Notes under the pieces: generated by a model
Databases searched by the model: none
What the model was told of the DNA's origin: nothing
Seen by the model: the letters and a program-made list of their open reading frames with translations, nothing else
NCBI RefSeq assembly: GCF_018141545.1
Contig: NZ_CP064356.1
Location: forward strand, 1,687,001-1,751,000
From: Miltoncostaea oceani
GTDB taxonomy: Bacteria; Actinomycetota; Thermoleophilia; Miltoncostaeales; Miltoncostaeaceae
Length of the DNA: 64,000 nt
Reading direction: 5' to 3'
Part shown: positions 53,302 to 62,959 of the stretch, piece by piece
Layout of the letters: every line of letters begins with the position of its first letter
How positions within the stretch are numbered: the first letter of the stretch is position 1
Program-made: the position numbers and the translations under genes

Positions 53302-54714
53302 ATGACCTCCGACCGGCGCATCCCCGGCGCGTTGCGCGCCCTCGTCCTCACGCTCGTCGTGCTCGCCGCCCAGGCGGCCACCGCCCTCGGCGCCGCCGGC
53401 GGCGGCAGCGGCGGCTTCGGCGGAGGCGGGGGAGGGGGCGGCGGCGGCGGGTACTCGGGTGGCGGCGGGTCCGGCTCCGGCTCGGGCGGCAGCCTCAGCG
53501 GCACCGGGGCGCTCGTCGTCTTCGGCGGCGTCGCCGTGGTGCTCGTGTTCGGCTTCATCCAGGAGAAGCGCAAGGCGACGTGGAGCCGCAGCTACGCGAA
53601 GGCCCGCGACGCCCTGACCGCGTCCCGCCGCGAGGCGCGGCGCGAGGAGGTCGAGCGGAAGGCGCGCGTCGCGGCGGAGGACGACGCCGCGTTCGAGGCG
53701 GAGAAGGTCCGCGGCGAGGCCGAGCTGCTGTTCGCGTCCATCCAGCGCGCATGGGACGAGGACGACCGCGACGCCCTCGCGGCGATGGTCGCCCCCGACC
53801 TCATGACGGAGTGGCGCCTGCGGCTCGAGGACTTCGCGTCGAAGGGCTGGCGCAACCGCGTGGAGGTCACCTCGAGCGACGTCGAGTACGTCGGGATGAC
53901 GAACCGCATGGACGACGCCGACGACCGCGTCGTCGTCCGCGTCTCGGCGGAACTGCAGGACTACGTGATCGACGGCTCCGGGAACCGCATCAACCACAGC
54001 GGCAACAGCGGCTCCGAGTCGCACCTGCGGGAGTACTGGACGCTCGGCAAGCGCGACGGCCGCTGGACGCTCCTCTCCATCGAGCAGGACGAGGAGGGCA
54101 CCCACCAGCTCGACGCGCCGCTCGAGGCCGACCCGAGCGAGGACCGCCGCATGACCGACCGCGCACGGGTCGAGGCGGCGCAGCGCAACGCCCTCCCCGA
54201 GGGCTTCACCCACGCCGAGATCGACGACGAGGACGCGGCGACGGCCCTCGCGAAGGCCCGCGACCTGTCCCTCTCCGACGAGCGCTTCGACCCCGACGTC
54301 ATCGACCTGACGGTGCGCCGCGGCGTCGCCGCCTGGGCCGACGCCGTCGACGGCGACGACGCCGCCTTCGCCCACATCGCCCGGCCCGAGCTGCTGCAGG
54401 AGCTCCTCCACCCGCCGGCCGGCGGCCGCAGCGTCCGCCTCGTCGTGCGCGCCCCCGTGGTGGTCGGGACGACGCTCACCGACGTCGACGCCGACGCCGT
54501 CCCGCCGACCGCGACGGTGCACATGCAGATCGAGGGCGTCCGCTACGTCGAGGACCGCAACACCCTCGACGTCGTCGCGGGGTCGCGGAACGGCACCACC
54601 CGCTTCGACGGCACCTGGACGCTGTCCCTCGACGGGCCGGAGGACTCGCCGTGGCGGATCGCCTCCGTCCGCGACGACCCGCCGCCGCCGCCGCCGGAGA
54701 CCCCCGCCGGCTGA
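53302..54714 (+). CDS. Tim44-like domain membrane protein
   Basis: A 470-residue protein: signal or anchor at 8-30 (RALVLTLVVLAAQAATALGA), a glycine/serine-rich stretch 31-67, a membrane helix at 70-90 (ALVVFGGVAVVLVFGFI), and a charged coiled region to ~150. Then a Tim44-like domain (AELLFASIQRAWDEDDRDAL, MVAPDLMTEWRLRLEDF, LREYWTLGKRDGRWTLLSIE) and a second copy of a similar fold after ~290. Bacterial Tim44-like proteins have no settled function; the mitochondrial relative binds membranes and Hsp70. It lies 68 bases before the M23 peptidase gene in the same direction. Confidence 0.75.
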   Translation: MTSDRRIPGALRALVLTLVVLAAQAATALGAAGGGSGGFGGGGGGGGGGGYSGGGGSGSGSGGSLSGTGALVVFGGVAVVLVFGFIQEKRKATWSRSYAKARDALTASRREARREEVERKARVAAEDDAAFEAEKVRGEAELLFASIQRAWDEDDRDALAAMVAPDLMTEWRLRLEDFASKGWRNRVEVTSSDVEYVGMTNRMDDADDRVVVRVSAELQDYVIDGSGNRINHSGNSGSESHLREYWTLGKRDGRWTLLSIEQDEEGTHQLDAPLEADPSEDRRMTDRARVEAAQRNALPEGFTHAEIDDEDAATALAKARDLSLSDERFDPDVIDLTVRRGVAAWADAVDGDDAAFAHIARPELLQELLHPPAGGRSVRLVVRAPVVVGTTLTDVDADAVPPTATVHMQIEGVRYVEDRNTLDVVAGSRNGTTRFDGTWTLSLDGPEDSPWRIASVRDDPPPPPPETPAG

Positions 54715-54782
54715 CGGCCCCGCCGGGGGTGGACCCGGCCGGGCAGGGCGCCGCGCCCGCCCGGCGAAGAGCACGGGACGCG

Positions 54783-56012
54783 ATGCGTCCGCGGCTCCCC
54801 AGCGGCGGGGCGGTGGCGATCCTCGCCGCCGTCGCGCTCGTCCTCCTCGCCCTCCCGGCGCACGCGCCGGCCCAGTCGCCGCGCCCGCCCGCCGGGGCCG
54901 AGGCCGGGGTCCTCGGGCTCGGCGCCCGCGGACCCGTCGTGCGCGAGCTGCAGCGCGAGCTGCGCCGCCGCGGCATCCGCGTCGTCGTCGACGGCCGCTA
55001 CGGGCCCGGCACGAAGCGCGCGGTGGCCCGCCTGCAGCGGCGCCTCGGCCTCCGCGTCAACGGGATCGTGGACCGCTCGTTCCTCTGGTCGATGGGCCTC
55101 TCGGTGTGCGGGCTCCCCGGTCCGACCACCGCGCGCGGCGGGCCCCGCAACGAGCTGCGGCTCGGCGCGACCGGTCCCCGCGTCTGCGCCCTGCAGCGCC
55201 TGCTGGTGCGGGCCGGGGACGACGACGTCGAGGTCGACGGGGGATACGGCCCGCTGACCCGTGCCGCGGTGCGCCGGGCGCAGCGGCGCGTCGGCCTGCG
55301 GCCGAGCGGCGTCGCCGACGACCTCCTGCTGCGCCGCCTGCGGGCACCCCGGCCCGGTGCGCCCACGCCCGTGCGTGCCGGGACCCTGCTCTCGGTGGGG
55401 GCGCAGGGGGACGCCGTCCTGCGCCTCCAGTCCGAGCTGCGCCGCCGCGGCTACGAGGTCAGCGCCGACGGGGTGTTCGGCCCCCAGACCCGCCGCGCCG
55501 TGGTCCGCGTCCAGCGCTCCCTCGGGGTGGCCGTCGACGGCCGGGTCGACGCGGCGCTGCTGAGGAGGCTCGGGACGTTCCGCGCCCGGCACCTCCGGGT
55601 GTTCCCCGTGCAGGCGCCCCACTCGTTCGGCGACGACTGGGGCGCCCCCCGCCACCAGGGTCGCCACCAGGGCAACGACATCGTCGCGCCGCGGCGCGCC
55701 CCCGTCGTCGCGGTCGCCGACGGGGTCATCGACCGCATGACGCGGGTCGAGCGGGGCCTCGGCGGCATCTACGTCTGGCTCCGCGACGACGCCGGCACCC
55801 GGTACTACTACGCCCACCTGTCGTCGATCGCGCCGGGCCTCGCCCCGGGGTCGCGGGTGCGGGCCGGCCAGCGCATCGGCGCCGTCGGACGCACCGGCGA
55901 CGCCCGCGGCGGCGTCTTCCACCTGCACTTCGAGCTGCACCCGGCCGGGCGCGGGGCCGTCAACCCGTACCCCGAGCTGCGCGCCGTGGACACCGTCACG
56001 GTGGCGATCTGA
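54783..56012 (+). CDS. Secreted M23 peptidase with three peptidoglycan-binding domains
   Basis: A 409-residue exported protein. Signal peptide 1-31 ending HAPAQS. Three PG_binding_1 repeats lie at about 45-105 (LGARGPVVRELQRELRRRGI), 122-188 (LGATGPRVCALQRLLVRAGD) and 203-265 (VGAQGDAVLRLQSELRRRGY). The LytM-type M23 domain follows, with H295-x-x-x-D299 (HQGND) and H380-L-H382 (FHLHFELHP) as zinc ligands and RYYYAHLSSI. All metal ligands are present, so it should cut cell-wall peptides. The methyltransferase gene overlaps the stop by TGATG. Confidence 0.9.
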   Translation: MRPRLPSGGAVAILAAVALVLLALPAHAPAQSPRPPAGAEAGVLGLGARGPVVRELQRELRRRGIRVVVDGRYGPGTKRAVARLQRRLGLRVNGIVDRSFLWSMGLSVCGLPGPTTARGGPRNELRLGATGPRVCALQRLLVRAGDDDVEVDGGYGPLTRAAVRRAQRRVGLRPSGVADDLLLRRLRAPRPGAPTPVRAGTLLSVGAQGDAVLRLQSELRRRGYEVSADGVFGPQTRRAVVRVQRSLGVAVDGRVDAALLRRLGTFRARHLRVFPVQAPHSFGDDWGAPRHQGRHQGNDIVAPRRAPVVAVADGVIDRMTRVERGLGGIYVWLRDDAGTRYYYAHLSSIAPGLAPGSRVRAGQRIGAVGRTGDARGGVFHLHFELHPAGRGAVNPYPELRAVDTVTVAI

Positions 56013-56803
56013 TGGGCGACGCACCCGATCCCCTCCGGTTCGACGCCGCCGCCGCGCGCCGCATCGACGAGATCTACGCGACCGACGACGTGGTCGCGCA
56101 GCGCCGTGCGGTGATCGCCGCCCTCGCCCCCGTCCCCGGCGAGCGGGTGCTCGACCTCGGGTGCGGTCCCGGGTACCTGGCGGCGGAGATCGCGGCGCTC
56201 GTCGGCCCCGGCGGACGGGTCCACGGGATCGACACGAGCGACAGCATGCTCGCCATCGCCGCGGCCCGCGCGCGGCCGCCGGGGGCGGCGCCGGTCGAGC
56301 TCGGGACCGGCGACGCCCTCGCCGTCCCGCTGCCCGACGGCGCCGTCGACGCGGTCGTCTGCACGCAGGTCTACGAGTACGTCGACGACATGCCGGCGGC
56401 CCTCGCGGAGGCCCGGCGGGTGCTGGCGCCCGGCGGGCGCCTCGTCGTCCTCGACACCGACTGGGACTCGATCGTCTGGCGCTCCCGCGACGACGCCCGC
56501 ATGGCCCGGGTGCTGGCGGCGTGGGACGAGCACCTCGCCCACCGCGACCTGCCACGGCTCCTGCCACAGCTGCTGCGGGAGGCCGGGTTCGCCCTCGCCG
56601 ACGCCCGGGTCGTGCCGATCCTCAACGTCGGCCACCGCCGCGCGACGTACAGCGGCGGGATGATGGAGCTGATCGCCGGGTTCGTGCCGGGACGGCGCGG
56701 CGTCGACGCCGCCGAGGCCGCGGCCTGGAGCGCGGACCTCGTGTCGATGGGCGACGACTACTTCTTCAGCCTCTGCCGCTACCTGTTCACCGCCGTGCGC
56801 TGA
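56012..56803 (+). CDS. SAM-dependent methyltransferase
   Basis: A 263-residue class I methyltransferase. Motif I VLDLGCGPGYLAAEIA, post-I GRVHGIDTSDSMLAIA, VVCTQVYEYVDDMPAALAEA and LAPGGRLVVLDTDWDSIVW are those of the UbiE/Methyltransf_11 group. The C-terminus contains HRRATYSGGMMELIAGFVPG and GDDYFFSLCRYLFTA, typical of a subgroup acting on small molecules of unknown identity. It is coupled to the M23 peptidase gene by overlap, though a functional link is not evident. Confidence 0.85.
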   Translation: MGDAPDPLRFDAAAARRIDEIYATDDVVAQRRAVIAALAPVPGERVLDLGCGPGYLAAEIAALVGPGGRVHGIDTSDSMLAIAAARARPPGAAPVELGTGDALAVPLPDGAVDAVVCTQVYEYVDDMPAALAEARRVLAPGGRLVVLDTDWDSIVWRSRDDARMARVLAAWDEHLAHRDLPRLLPQLLREAGFALADARVVPILNVGHRRATYSGGMMELIAGFVPGRRGVDAAEAAAWSADLVSMGDDYFFSLCRYLFTAVR

Positions 56804-56824
56804 ACCGCCCCCGGGCGGCGCGGC

Positions 56825-56830
56825 TATCCT
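56825..56830 (+). promoter_or_regulatory. -10 box before the 123-residue hypothetical gene
   Basis: TATCCT ends 9 bases before the ATG at 56840, fitting a near-leaderless start for this gene and the SDR gene coupled to it. Confidence 0.4.
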
Positions 56831-56839
56831 GACCGGTCG

Positions 56840-57211
56840 ATGGCGACCGTCCCCCGCATCCTGCGCCTCACCGACGGCGACGCCGTCGCTCCCGACGGCA
56901 CCCGGTTCGCCCTGCTACACGTCGTGGCCGGCGAGCGGCACCACCTCGGCTGGTTCGAGCTGTCCGGCGACGCGTGGCGGGTCGGGCTGACGAGCGCCGC
57001 CGACGTCGCCGACGCCGGCGTGCCCGCCGCCGAGGTGCGGGCGGCGACCGCCGGCGTGCTGGAGGCGCTGCGGACCGCCCGTGACGAGGACGACGTGGAC
57101 GTCCCCCCGCCGATCGGCCCGATCGTCAACACCCTCCGCCTCGTCGTCGACCGGCGCCGGGCGATCACCCGGCTCGAGGGCGAGCTGCAGGCCCTCGACC
57201 CGGCGCCGTGA
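56840..57211 (+). CDS. Hypothetical 123-residue protein
   Basis: A small soluble protein not recognised: beta-rich N-terminus (VPRILRLTDGDAVAPDGTRF, HHLGWFELSGDAWRVGLTSA) and a helical C-terminus (VLEALRTARDEDDVD, LRLVVDRRRAITRLEGELQA). The stop is overlapped by the GTG of the SDR gene, so the two proteins are made together. It could be a helper of that enzyme, but nothing in the sequence says how. Confidence 0.6.
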   Translation: MATVPRILRLTDGDAVAPDGTRFALLHVVAGERHHLGWFELSGDAWRVGLTSAADVADAGVPAAEVRAATAGVLEALRTARDEDDVDVPPPIGPIVNTLRLVVDRRRAITRLEGELQALDPAP

Positions 57212-58626
57212 GCATCGACGCCGGCGACATGGAGGCGTTCCGCCGCGTCGTCGACGCGGCGGAGGCCCTGCCCCCCGACCACCCCGACGCCGTCGCCGTG
57301 CGCCGCGCCGTGTCGGGCGTCTACAAGACCGCGAAGCTGCGCCGCCGGGAGGAGCGGCGGGAGGCGATCCGGGCGAACGACGACGCCGTGACTGCCGCGA
57401 CCGCCACCGGGGCGCCCGGGCGCATCGACGACGAGACGCGCGGCCTGCCCCTCGTGTCCGCCGCCGCGGGGGCCACGGCGGGGACGCTGATGCGGGCCCG
57501 CGCCTGCTACGTCTGCAAACGGCGGTACACCGAGGTGGACGCCTTCCACCACCAGCTCTGCCCGGAGTGCGCGGCCCGGAACCGGGAGCGCCGCGGCGCG
57601 CGCGCCGACCTCACCGGCCGCGCCGCGCTGCTCACCGGCGGCCGGGCGAAGATCGGCATGTACGTCGCGCTGCGGCTCCTCCGCGACGGCGCCCACACCA
57701 CCATCACGACGCGCTTCCCCCGTGACGCCGCCCGCCGGTTCGCGGCGATGCCCGACAGCGGCGACTGGCTGCACCGCCTGCGCATCGTCGGCGTCGACCT
57801 GCGCGACCCCGGCCAGGTCGTCGCCCTCGCCGACGCGGTCGCCGCGCGGGGGCCCCTCGACATCCTCATCAACAACGCCGCCCAGACGGTGCGGCGCTCA
57901 CCCGCCGCCTACGCGCCGCTCGCGGCCGCGGAGGCCGCTCCGCTGCCCGCCGGACCGGCCCCCGAGGTGCTGTCCCTCGCGCCGGGGGGCGTGCGCGGCA
58001 CGATCGGCGACGGCGCGCCCGGCCACTGGACGCCGACCCCGCAGGCGCTCGCCGAGCTGGCGCTGACCGCGGGCTCCGCCTCACCGGAGCGGGTCGCCGC
58101 CCAGCGGGCCATCGACGCGGGCGGGCTCGTGCCCGACCTGCAGCCCGTCAACTCCTGGGTGCAGACCGTCGACCAGGTCGACCCGGTGGAGATGCTCGAG
58201 GTGCAGCTCTGCAACATGACCGCGCCGTTCATCCTCGTCGGCCGCCTGCGTGCGGCGCTCGCCGCGGCCCCCGCCCGGCGCCGCTACGTCGTCAACGTCT
58301 CGGCGATGGAGGGTCAGTTCAGCCGCGGCTACAAGGGCCCCGGTCACCCGCACACCAACATGGCGAAGGCCGCCCTCAACATGCTCACCCGCACCAGCGC
58401 CCACGAGCTGCGGGGCGAGGGGATCCTGATGACCAGCGTCGACACCGGCTGGATCACGGACGAGCGGCCGCACCCGACGCGGGCGCGCCTGGCGGGCGAG
58501 GGCTTCCACGCACCCCTCGACCTGGTCGACGGCGCCGCGCGGGTCTACGACCCGATCGTCCGCGGCGAGCGCGGCGAGGACCTCTACGGCTGCTTCCTGA
58601 AGGACTACGAACCCGCGCCCTGGTGA
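57208..58626 (+). CDS. Atypical SDR oxidoreductase with a zinc-ribbon insert
   Basis: A 472-residue protein. Residues 1-95 are helical; Cys100, Cys103, Cys118 and Cys121 (ACYVCKRRYTEV, LCPECAARN) form a zinc ribbon; then comes a short-chain dehydrogenase fold with LLTGGRAKIGMYVALRLL (cofactor loop TGGRAKIG, 143-150), ILINNAAQTVRRSP and VVNVSAMEGQFSR. The usual Y-x-x-x-K is changed: HPHTNMAKAALNMLTRT keeps the lysine but has Thr four residues before it. It belongs to a known divergent SDR group; NAD(P) binding is likely but the reaction is unknown. GTG start overlaps the previous gene. Confidence 0.8.
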   Translation: MSIDAGDMEAFRRVVDAAEALPPDHPDAVAVRRAVSGVYKTAKLRRREERREAIRANDDAVTAATATGAPGRIDDETRGLPLVSAAAGATAGTLMRARACYVCKRRYTEVDAFHHQLCPECAARNRERRGARADLTGRAALLTGGRAKIGMYVALRLLRDGAHTTITTRFPRDAARRFAAMPDSGDWLHRLRIVGVDLRDPGQVVALADAVAARGPLDILINNAAQTVRRSPAAYAPLAAAEAAPLPAGPAPEVLSLAPGGVRGTIGDGAPGHWTPTPQALAELALTAGSASPERVAAQRAIDAGGLVPDLQPVNSWVQTVDQVDPVEMLEVQLCNMTAPFILVGRLRAALAAAPARRRYVVNVSAMEGQFSRGYKGPGHPHTNMAKAALNMLTRTSAHELRGEGILMTSVDTGWITDERPHPTRARLAGEGFHAPLDLVDGAARVYDPIVRGERGEDLYGCFLKDYEPAPW

Positions 58627-58687
58627 GCGTCGGACGGGGGGTGTGTTCCCCGCCCACCGTCCAGTGGTCCCCGCCGTCCCCGCCCCG

Positions 58688-58693
58688 TAGCGT
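58688..58693 (+). promoter_or_regulatory. -10 box of the secreted HExxH gene
   Basis: TAGCGT ends 6 bases before the ATG at 58700; leaderless geometry. Confidence 0.4.
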
Positions 58694-58699
58694 CCCGGC

Positions 58700-60214
58700 A
58701 TGAAGAGCCCCCGCGCACTCCTCGTCCTCGTCGCCCTCCTCGTGTGCGCCGCCCCCGCGGCCGCGCAGACCGGCGTCACCGTGAAGCCCTCGGCCAACGC
58801 GCCGGAGAACGCCCGCAAGCTCGGGCCGCTCTGCCGGGCCGACACCCCGAGCTTCCGCCTGTGGTGGAGCGACACCCCCGGCGCACCCGGCGCCGTCGGT
58901 GGTTCGGACGGGAACTGCGCGACGCTCCCCGTCGTCGTCTCGGAGCTCGCGCTCACCGCCGAGACCGCCCGGCTGCGCGCCGCCGGCCTCGGCTTCGGCG
59001 CCATGGTCGGCGACGGCCCGCCGACCTTCCTGCGCAACCCCGGCCTGCTGCGGACCCTCGGGAGGCTGGGACCGGCGTCGCGGGGCCGCGCGCTCGGCGG
59101 CATCGCCCGCTCCGCCCGCGGGTCGTTCCTCGCGGGGCTGACGAAGAAGCAGCGGACCCGGGTGCTCCGCGGCCTGCCGAAGCGCCTGAAGACGCGCGTG
59201 CTCGCCGACGTGGGCCGCGCCCAGCGCGGCAGGCCGTCGGACTTCGTCGGCGGCGACCGGCGCGTCGACATCGTGATCGACGCGACCGGTGCCACCGGGC
59301 AGGTGCAGGCCCAGCAGACCGGCCTGTCGCCCTGCCGGGCGCGGGTGTCGGGCCGCACGCGGACGTTCGTGTCGTCGTGGGCGATCGTGCTGGCGCCGCC
59401 CGCCGACCCGTCCCCCCGCAGCGTCCTCGCGCACGAGCTGTTCCACGTCGCCCAGTGCAACCTCGGCTCCGGCTCCGGCACGCCGATCCTCGTCCGCGAG
59501 GGCACGGCGGAGTGGTTCGCCGCCGTCGCCGAGCCCGCCGGCTACCCCGGCGTCGTCGGCCCGACCGGATCCGTCTCGAACGGCAACGCCCGCGCCGTCA
59601 GCTTCTGCCGCAACTTCGACCCCGCCGGGCCCGGGACCTCGCCGTACCTCTCCTGGGCCGTCTGGGAGGCCCTCGACGCCGGCACGGCCCCGTCCACCAC
59701 CGTGCGTCCCGTCATCGCCGGGTTCCCCGGCACGGCCCCCGTGGAGCCCGACGCCGCCGCCGTCATCGCGAAGGTCGGCGCCGCCCGGTGGGCGGAGGGC
59801 CTGCGGGCGGCGGCCCGCGCGGTCTGCGGCACCCAGCGCTCGCCGTCGGGTGCGGTGACCTTCGCGCCCGACATCCGCGGCTTCATCGGCGGCGGCGTCA
59901 CGCCGGCGTCGGTGGGCGCGCCGGCCGTCGTCAACGTCCCGGCGGGCGGGGTCTCGTCGGTCGGCGCCGTGTGGAGCGGCTCGGCCCCCTCGGTGACGCT
60001 GACGCTGTCCACGCCGCAGGCCCCGGCCGAGGCGCTGCTGCCGTCGGTCGTGGTGACGACCCGGGCGGGGCTCCTCACGCCGGTGATCCGCAACGGCGCG
60101 GTCGTGGTCGACATCCCCGCCGCGTCCCGGCCGGAGCGGGTGGCCCCGGTCACCATCGCGAACCCCGCCCTCGCGGGGCCGGTGGCGGTGACGGTGACGG
60201 TCACCACGCCCTGA
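58700..60214 (+). CDS. Secreted putative gluzincin metallopeptidase
   Basis: A 504-residue exported protein. Signal peptide 1-23 (SPRALLVLVALLVCAAPAAA). AHELFHVAQ gives H245-E-x-x-H249 and REGTAEWFAAVAE gives Glu267, eighteen residues later, the spacing of gluzincins such as the peptidase MA-like group. The region before it (RLGPASRGRALGGIARS ... KQRTRVLRGLPKRLKTRVL) is helical and basic; the C-terminal 120 residues are beta-rich (VNVPAGGVSSVGAVW). The peptidase role is inferred only from the metal motif. It ends at a strong hairpin. Confidence 0.65.
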   Translation: MKSPRALLVLVALLVCAAPAAAQTGVTVKPSANAPENARKLGPLCRADTPSFRLWWSDTPGAPGAVGGSDGNCATLPVVVSELALTAETARLRAAGLGFGAMVGDGPPTFLRNPGLLRTLGRLGPASRGRALGGIARSARGSFLAGLTKKQRTRVLRGLPKRLKTRVLADVGRAQRGRPSDFVGGDRRVDIVIDATGATGQVQAQQTGLSPCRARVSGRTRTFVSSWAIVLAPPADPSPRSVLAHELFHVAQCNLGSGSGTPILVREGTAEWFAAVAEPAGYPGVVGPTGSVSNGNARAVSFCRNFDPAGPGTSPYLSWAVWEALDAGTAPSTTVRPVIAGFPGTAPVEPDAAAVIAKVGAARWAEGLRAAARAVCGTQRSPSGAVTFAPDIRGFIGGGVTPASVGAPAVVNVPAGGVSSVGAVWSGSAPSVTLTLSTPQAPAEALLPSVVVTTRAGLLTPVIRNGAVVVDIPAASRPERVAPVTIANPALAGPVAVTVTVTTP

Positions 60215-60221
60215 CGCCCCC

Positions 60222-60257
60222 GGTCACGGCGACGCCCCGGCGGGCGTCGCCGTGACC
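60222..60257. terminator. Sixteen-pair hairpin between convergent genes
   Basis: GGTCACGGCGACGCCC and GGGCGTCGCCGTGACC pair perfectly over sixteen bases around CGGC. It lies 7 bases after the HExxH gene stop and 8 bases before the permease stop, so it can terminate both. Confidence 0.75.
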
Positions 60258-60265
60258 CCGGCGGG

Positions 60266-61095
60266 TCAGTCGGTGGTGCTGCGGCGGTACGCCCGGACGG
60301 CGAGGGGGGCGCAGACCACCACGATGCCGACGGCCCAGATCAGCGTGTAGAGCACGGGGTGGTCGATCGGCCACGGCGGGTTCTCGCCGAGCTCGCCGGC
60401 GGGGTTGCCGAACAGGCTCCGCAGCGCCTCGCTGAGCGTGGTGACCGGGTTCCACTCGGCGATCGTCTGGAGCACGCCCGGCAGGGTCCCCACCGGGACG
60501 AAGGTGCTCGCGATGAACGTCACCGGGAAGATCACCGTGAAGGCGACGCCCTGGACGGCCTCGGGCGAGGGCAGCATGCTCCCCATCAGGACGCCGATCC
60601 AGATCATCGCGAACGACCAGGCGAGCATCAGCCCGTAGGCGGCCAGGGCCTTCGCGACGCCGTCGTTGATGCTCCACCCGACGATCAGGCCGCAGATCGA
60701 CATGAGCACGATCGGCAGGGTGCTGCGGAACAGGCTCGCGACGGCCTGGCCGCCGAGCACGGCGCCGCGGGCCATCGGCAGCGAGCGGAATCGGTCGATC
60801 GCGCCGTTCGAGCGGTCGTAGGCGAGGCTGACCGCCACGCCGAAGACGCCGAACGTGATGGTCTGGGCGAAGATCCCGCCCATCAGGAACTCGCGGTAGC
60901 CGCCGTTGTCCACCTGGATGGCCCCGCCGAAGACGTACGCGAAGAGCAGCACGAACATGACGGGCTGCAGGGTGACGTCGGCGAGGGCCTCGGGCTGGCG
61001 CCGCATGTGCAGCAGCGCCCGCCGCGCGACCACCCAGATGTCGCCGAGGGCGCTGCCCCCGCGCTCGGCGGGGGCGGGGATGTGGACCTGGGTGC

Positions 61096-61099
<4 letters not shown>
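60266..61099 (-). CDS. ABC-2 type permease, DrrB-like
   Basis: A 277-residue membrane protein with six helices of the ABC-2 family; IWVVARRALLHMRRQPEALA and LFAYVFGGAIQVDNGGYREF are typical of daunorubicin-type (DrrB) permeases, as is MLPSPEAVQGVAFTVIFPVT and SEALRSLFGNPAGELGENPP. It exports a drug or lipid together with the DrrA-type ATPase, whose stop its ATG overlaps. The divergent TetR gene probably represses both. Confidence 0.9.
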
Positions 61100-62067
<968 letters not shown>

Positions 62068-62139
62068 GGTGCCTCCCGAGGTGGAACGTGGCCCGGGCGC
62101 CCCCGGGGCATCCGTCCAGGCTCCCAGAGCCGCGCTCGT

Positions 62140-62156
62140 TTTACAACCGGTGTAAA
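62140..62156. promoter_or_regulatory. Operator-like inverted repeat between drrA and tetR
   Basis: TTTACA-ACCGG-TGTAAA, six perfect pairs with a five-base centre, lies in the 132-base divergent gap, 44 bases before tetR and 73 before drrA. A related half-site (GGCTGTAACT) follows at 62165-62174. A minus-strand -35 could lie within it. TAGGAT (62182-62187) may be the tetR -10. Confidence 0.5.
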
Positions 62157-62199
62157 CATCGTTCGGCTGTAACTTCGGCGGTAGGATGGGCCGAGGACG

Positions 62200-62871
62200 A
62201 TGACGGACCCATCGGACGACACCCCGGACCCCGGCCTGCGCGCCCGCAAGAAGGCCCGGACGCGCACGGCGATCTCCGACGTCGCCACCCGCCTGTTCGT
62301 GGAGCGGGGGTTCGACGCGGTGACGGTCGCCGACGTCGCGGAGGCGGCGGGCGTCTCGATCAAGACGGTGTTCAACTACTTCGGCTCGAAGGAGGAGCTG
62401 TTCCTCGACCGGGACGGGGCGATCCGCGACCTGGTGGTGGAGCGCATCGCGTCGCGGGCGGAGGGGGAGACCCCGACCGCCGCCCTCGGCGCCCTCATGC
62501 GCGACAACGCGATCCTCGACCTGCCGGGCTGGGATGCGATCGAGGGTCCCCGCCGGGGGGACTTCGCGGCGTTCCTCGCCACCTGGGAGGCGGCGCCGGC
62601 CCTGCAGGCGCGCCAGCTCACCGGCAACGAGCGCCTCGCCGCGGCCCTCGCCGTGGTGCTCGCGGGCGAGAACCCGGACGCCTCGCCCCACGCGGTCGAC
62701 GCGTTCGCCGCCGCCCTCGTCGCGGCGCTCCACCTGCGGCAGCGGGCGATCTCCGCGGGCGCCATCGGCGGCGTACCGGCCGACGAGATCCGCGCCCGCG
62801 CCGTCGCGATCGCCGACGAGACGATGGCCCGCGCCGCCCGCGCCTTCCCCGACCTGGACCGCCCGGCCTGA
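62200..62871 (+). CDS. TetR-family transcriptional regulator
   Basis: A 223-residue regulator. Residues 17-64 are the TetR DNA-binding domain: RTRTAISDVATRLFVERGFD, TVADVAEAAGVSIKTVFNYF with the recognition helix, and GSKEELFLDRD. The C-terminal ligand and dimer domain is mostly helical. Placed head to head with the DrrAB-type exporter genes and next to a palindrome, it most likely represses them and itself until a ligand binds. Ligand unknown. Confidence 0.92.
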   Translation: MTDPSDDTPDPGLRARKKARTRTAISDVATRLFVERGFDAVTVADVAEAAGVSIKTVFNYFGSKEELFLDRDGAIRDLVVERIASRAEGETPTAALGALMRDNAILDLPGWDAIEGPRRGDFAAFLATWEAAPALQARQLTGNERLAAALAVVLAGENPDASPHAVDAFAAALVAALHLRQRAISAGAIGGVPADEIRARAVAIADETMARAARAFPDLDRPA

Positions 62872-62959
62872 CCAACCGGGGGCGGCGGACCGGGCGAACG
62901 TGGAGACTGGCCTCCGCGCCCCGGCCGCCCGGCGGGCGCCACGCGACGGGGGAGACGCC

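Noticed and set aside
52530-53305. Plus-strand frames over the BON-chelatase region
   Set aside because: They are antisense to the recognised chelatase gene and arginine-rich; the minus strand has the chelatase motifs and promoter.
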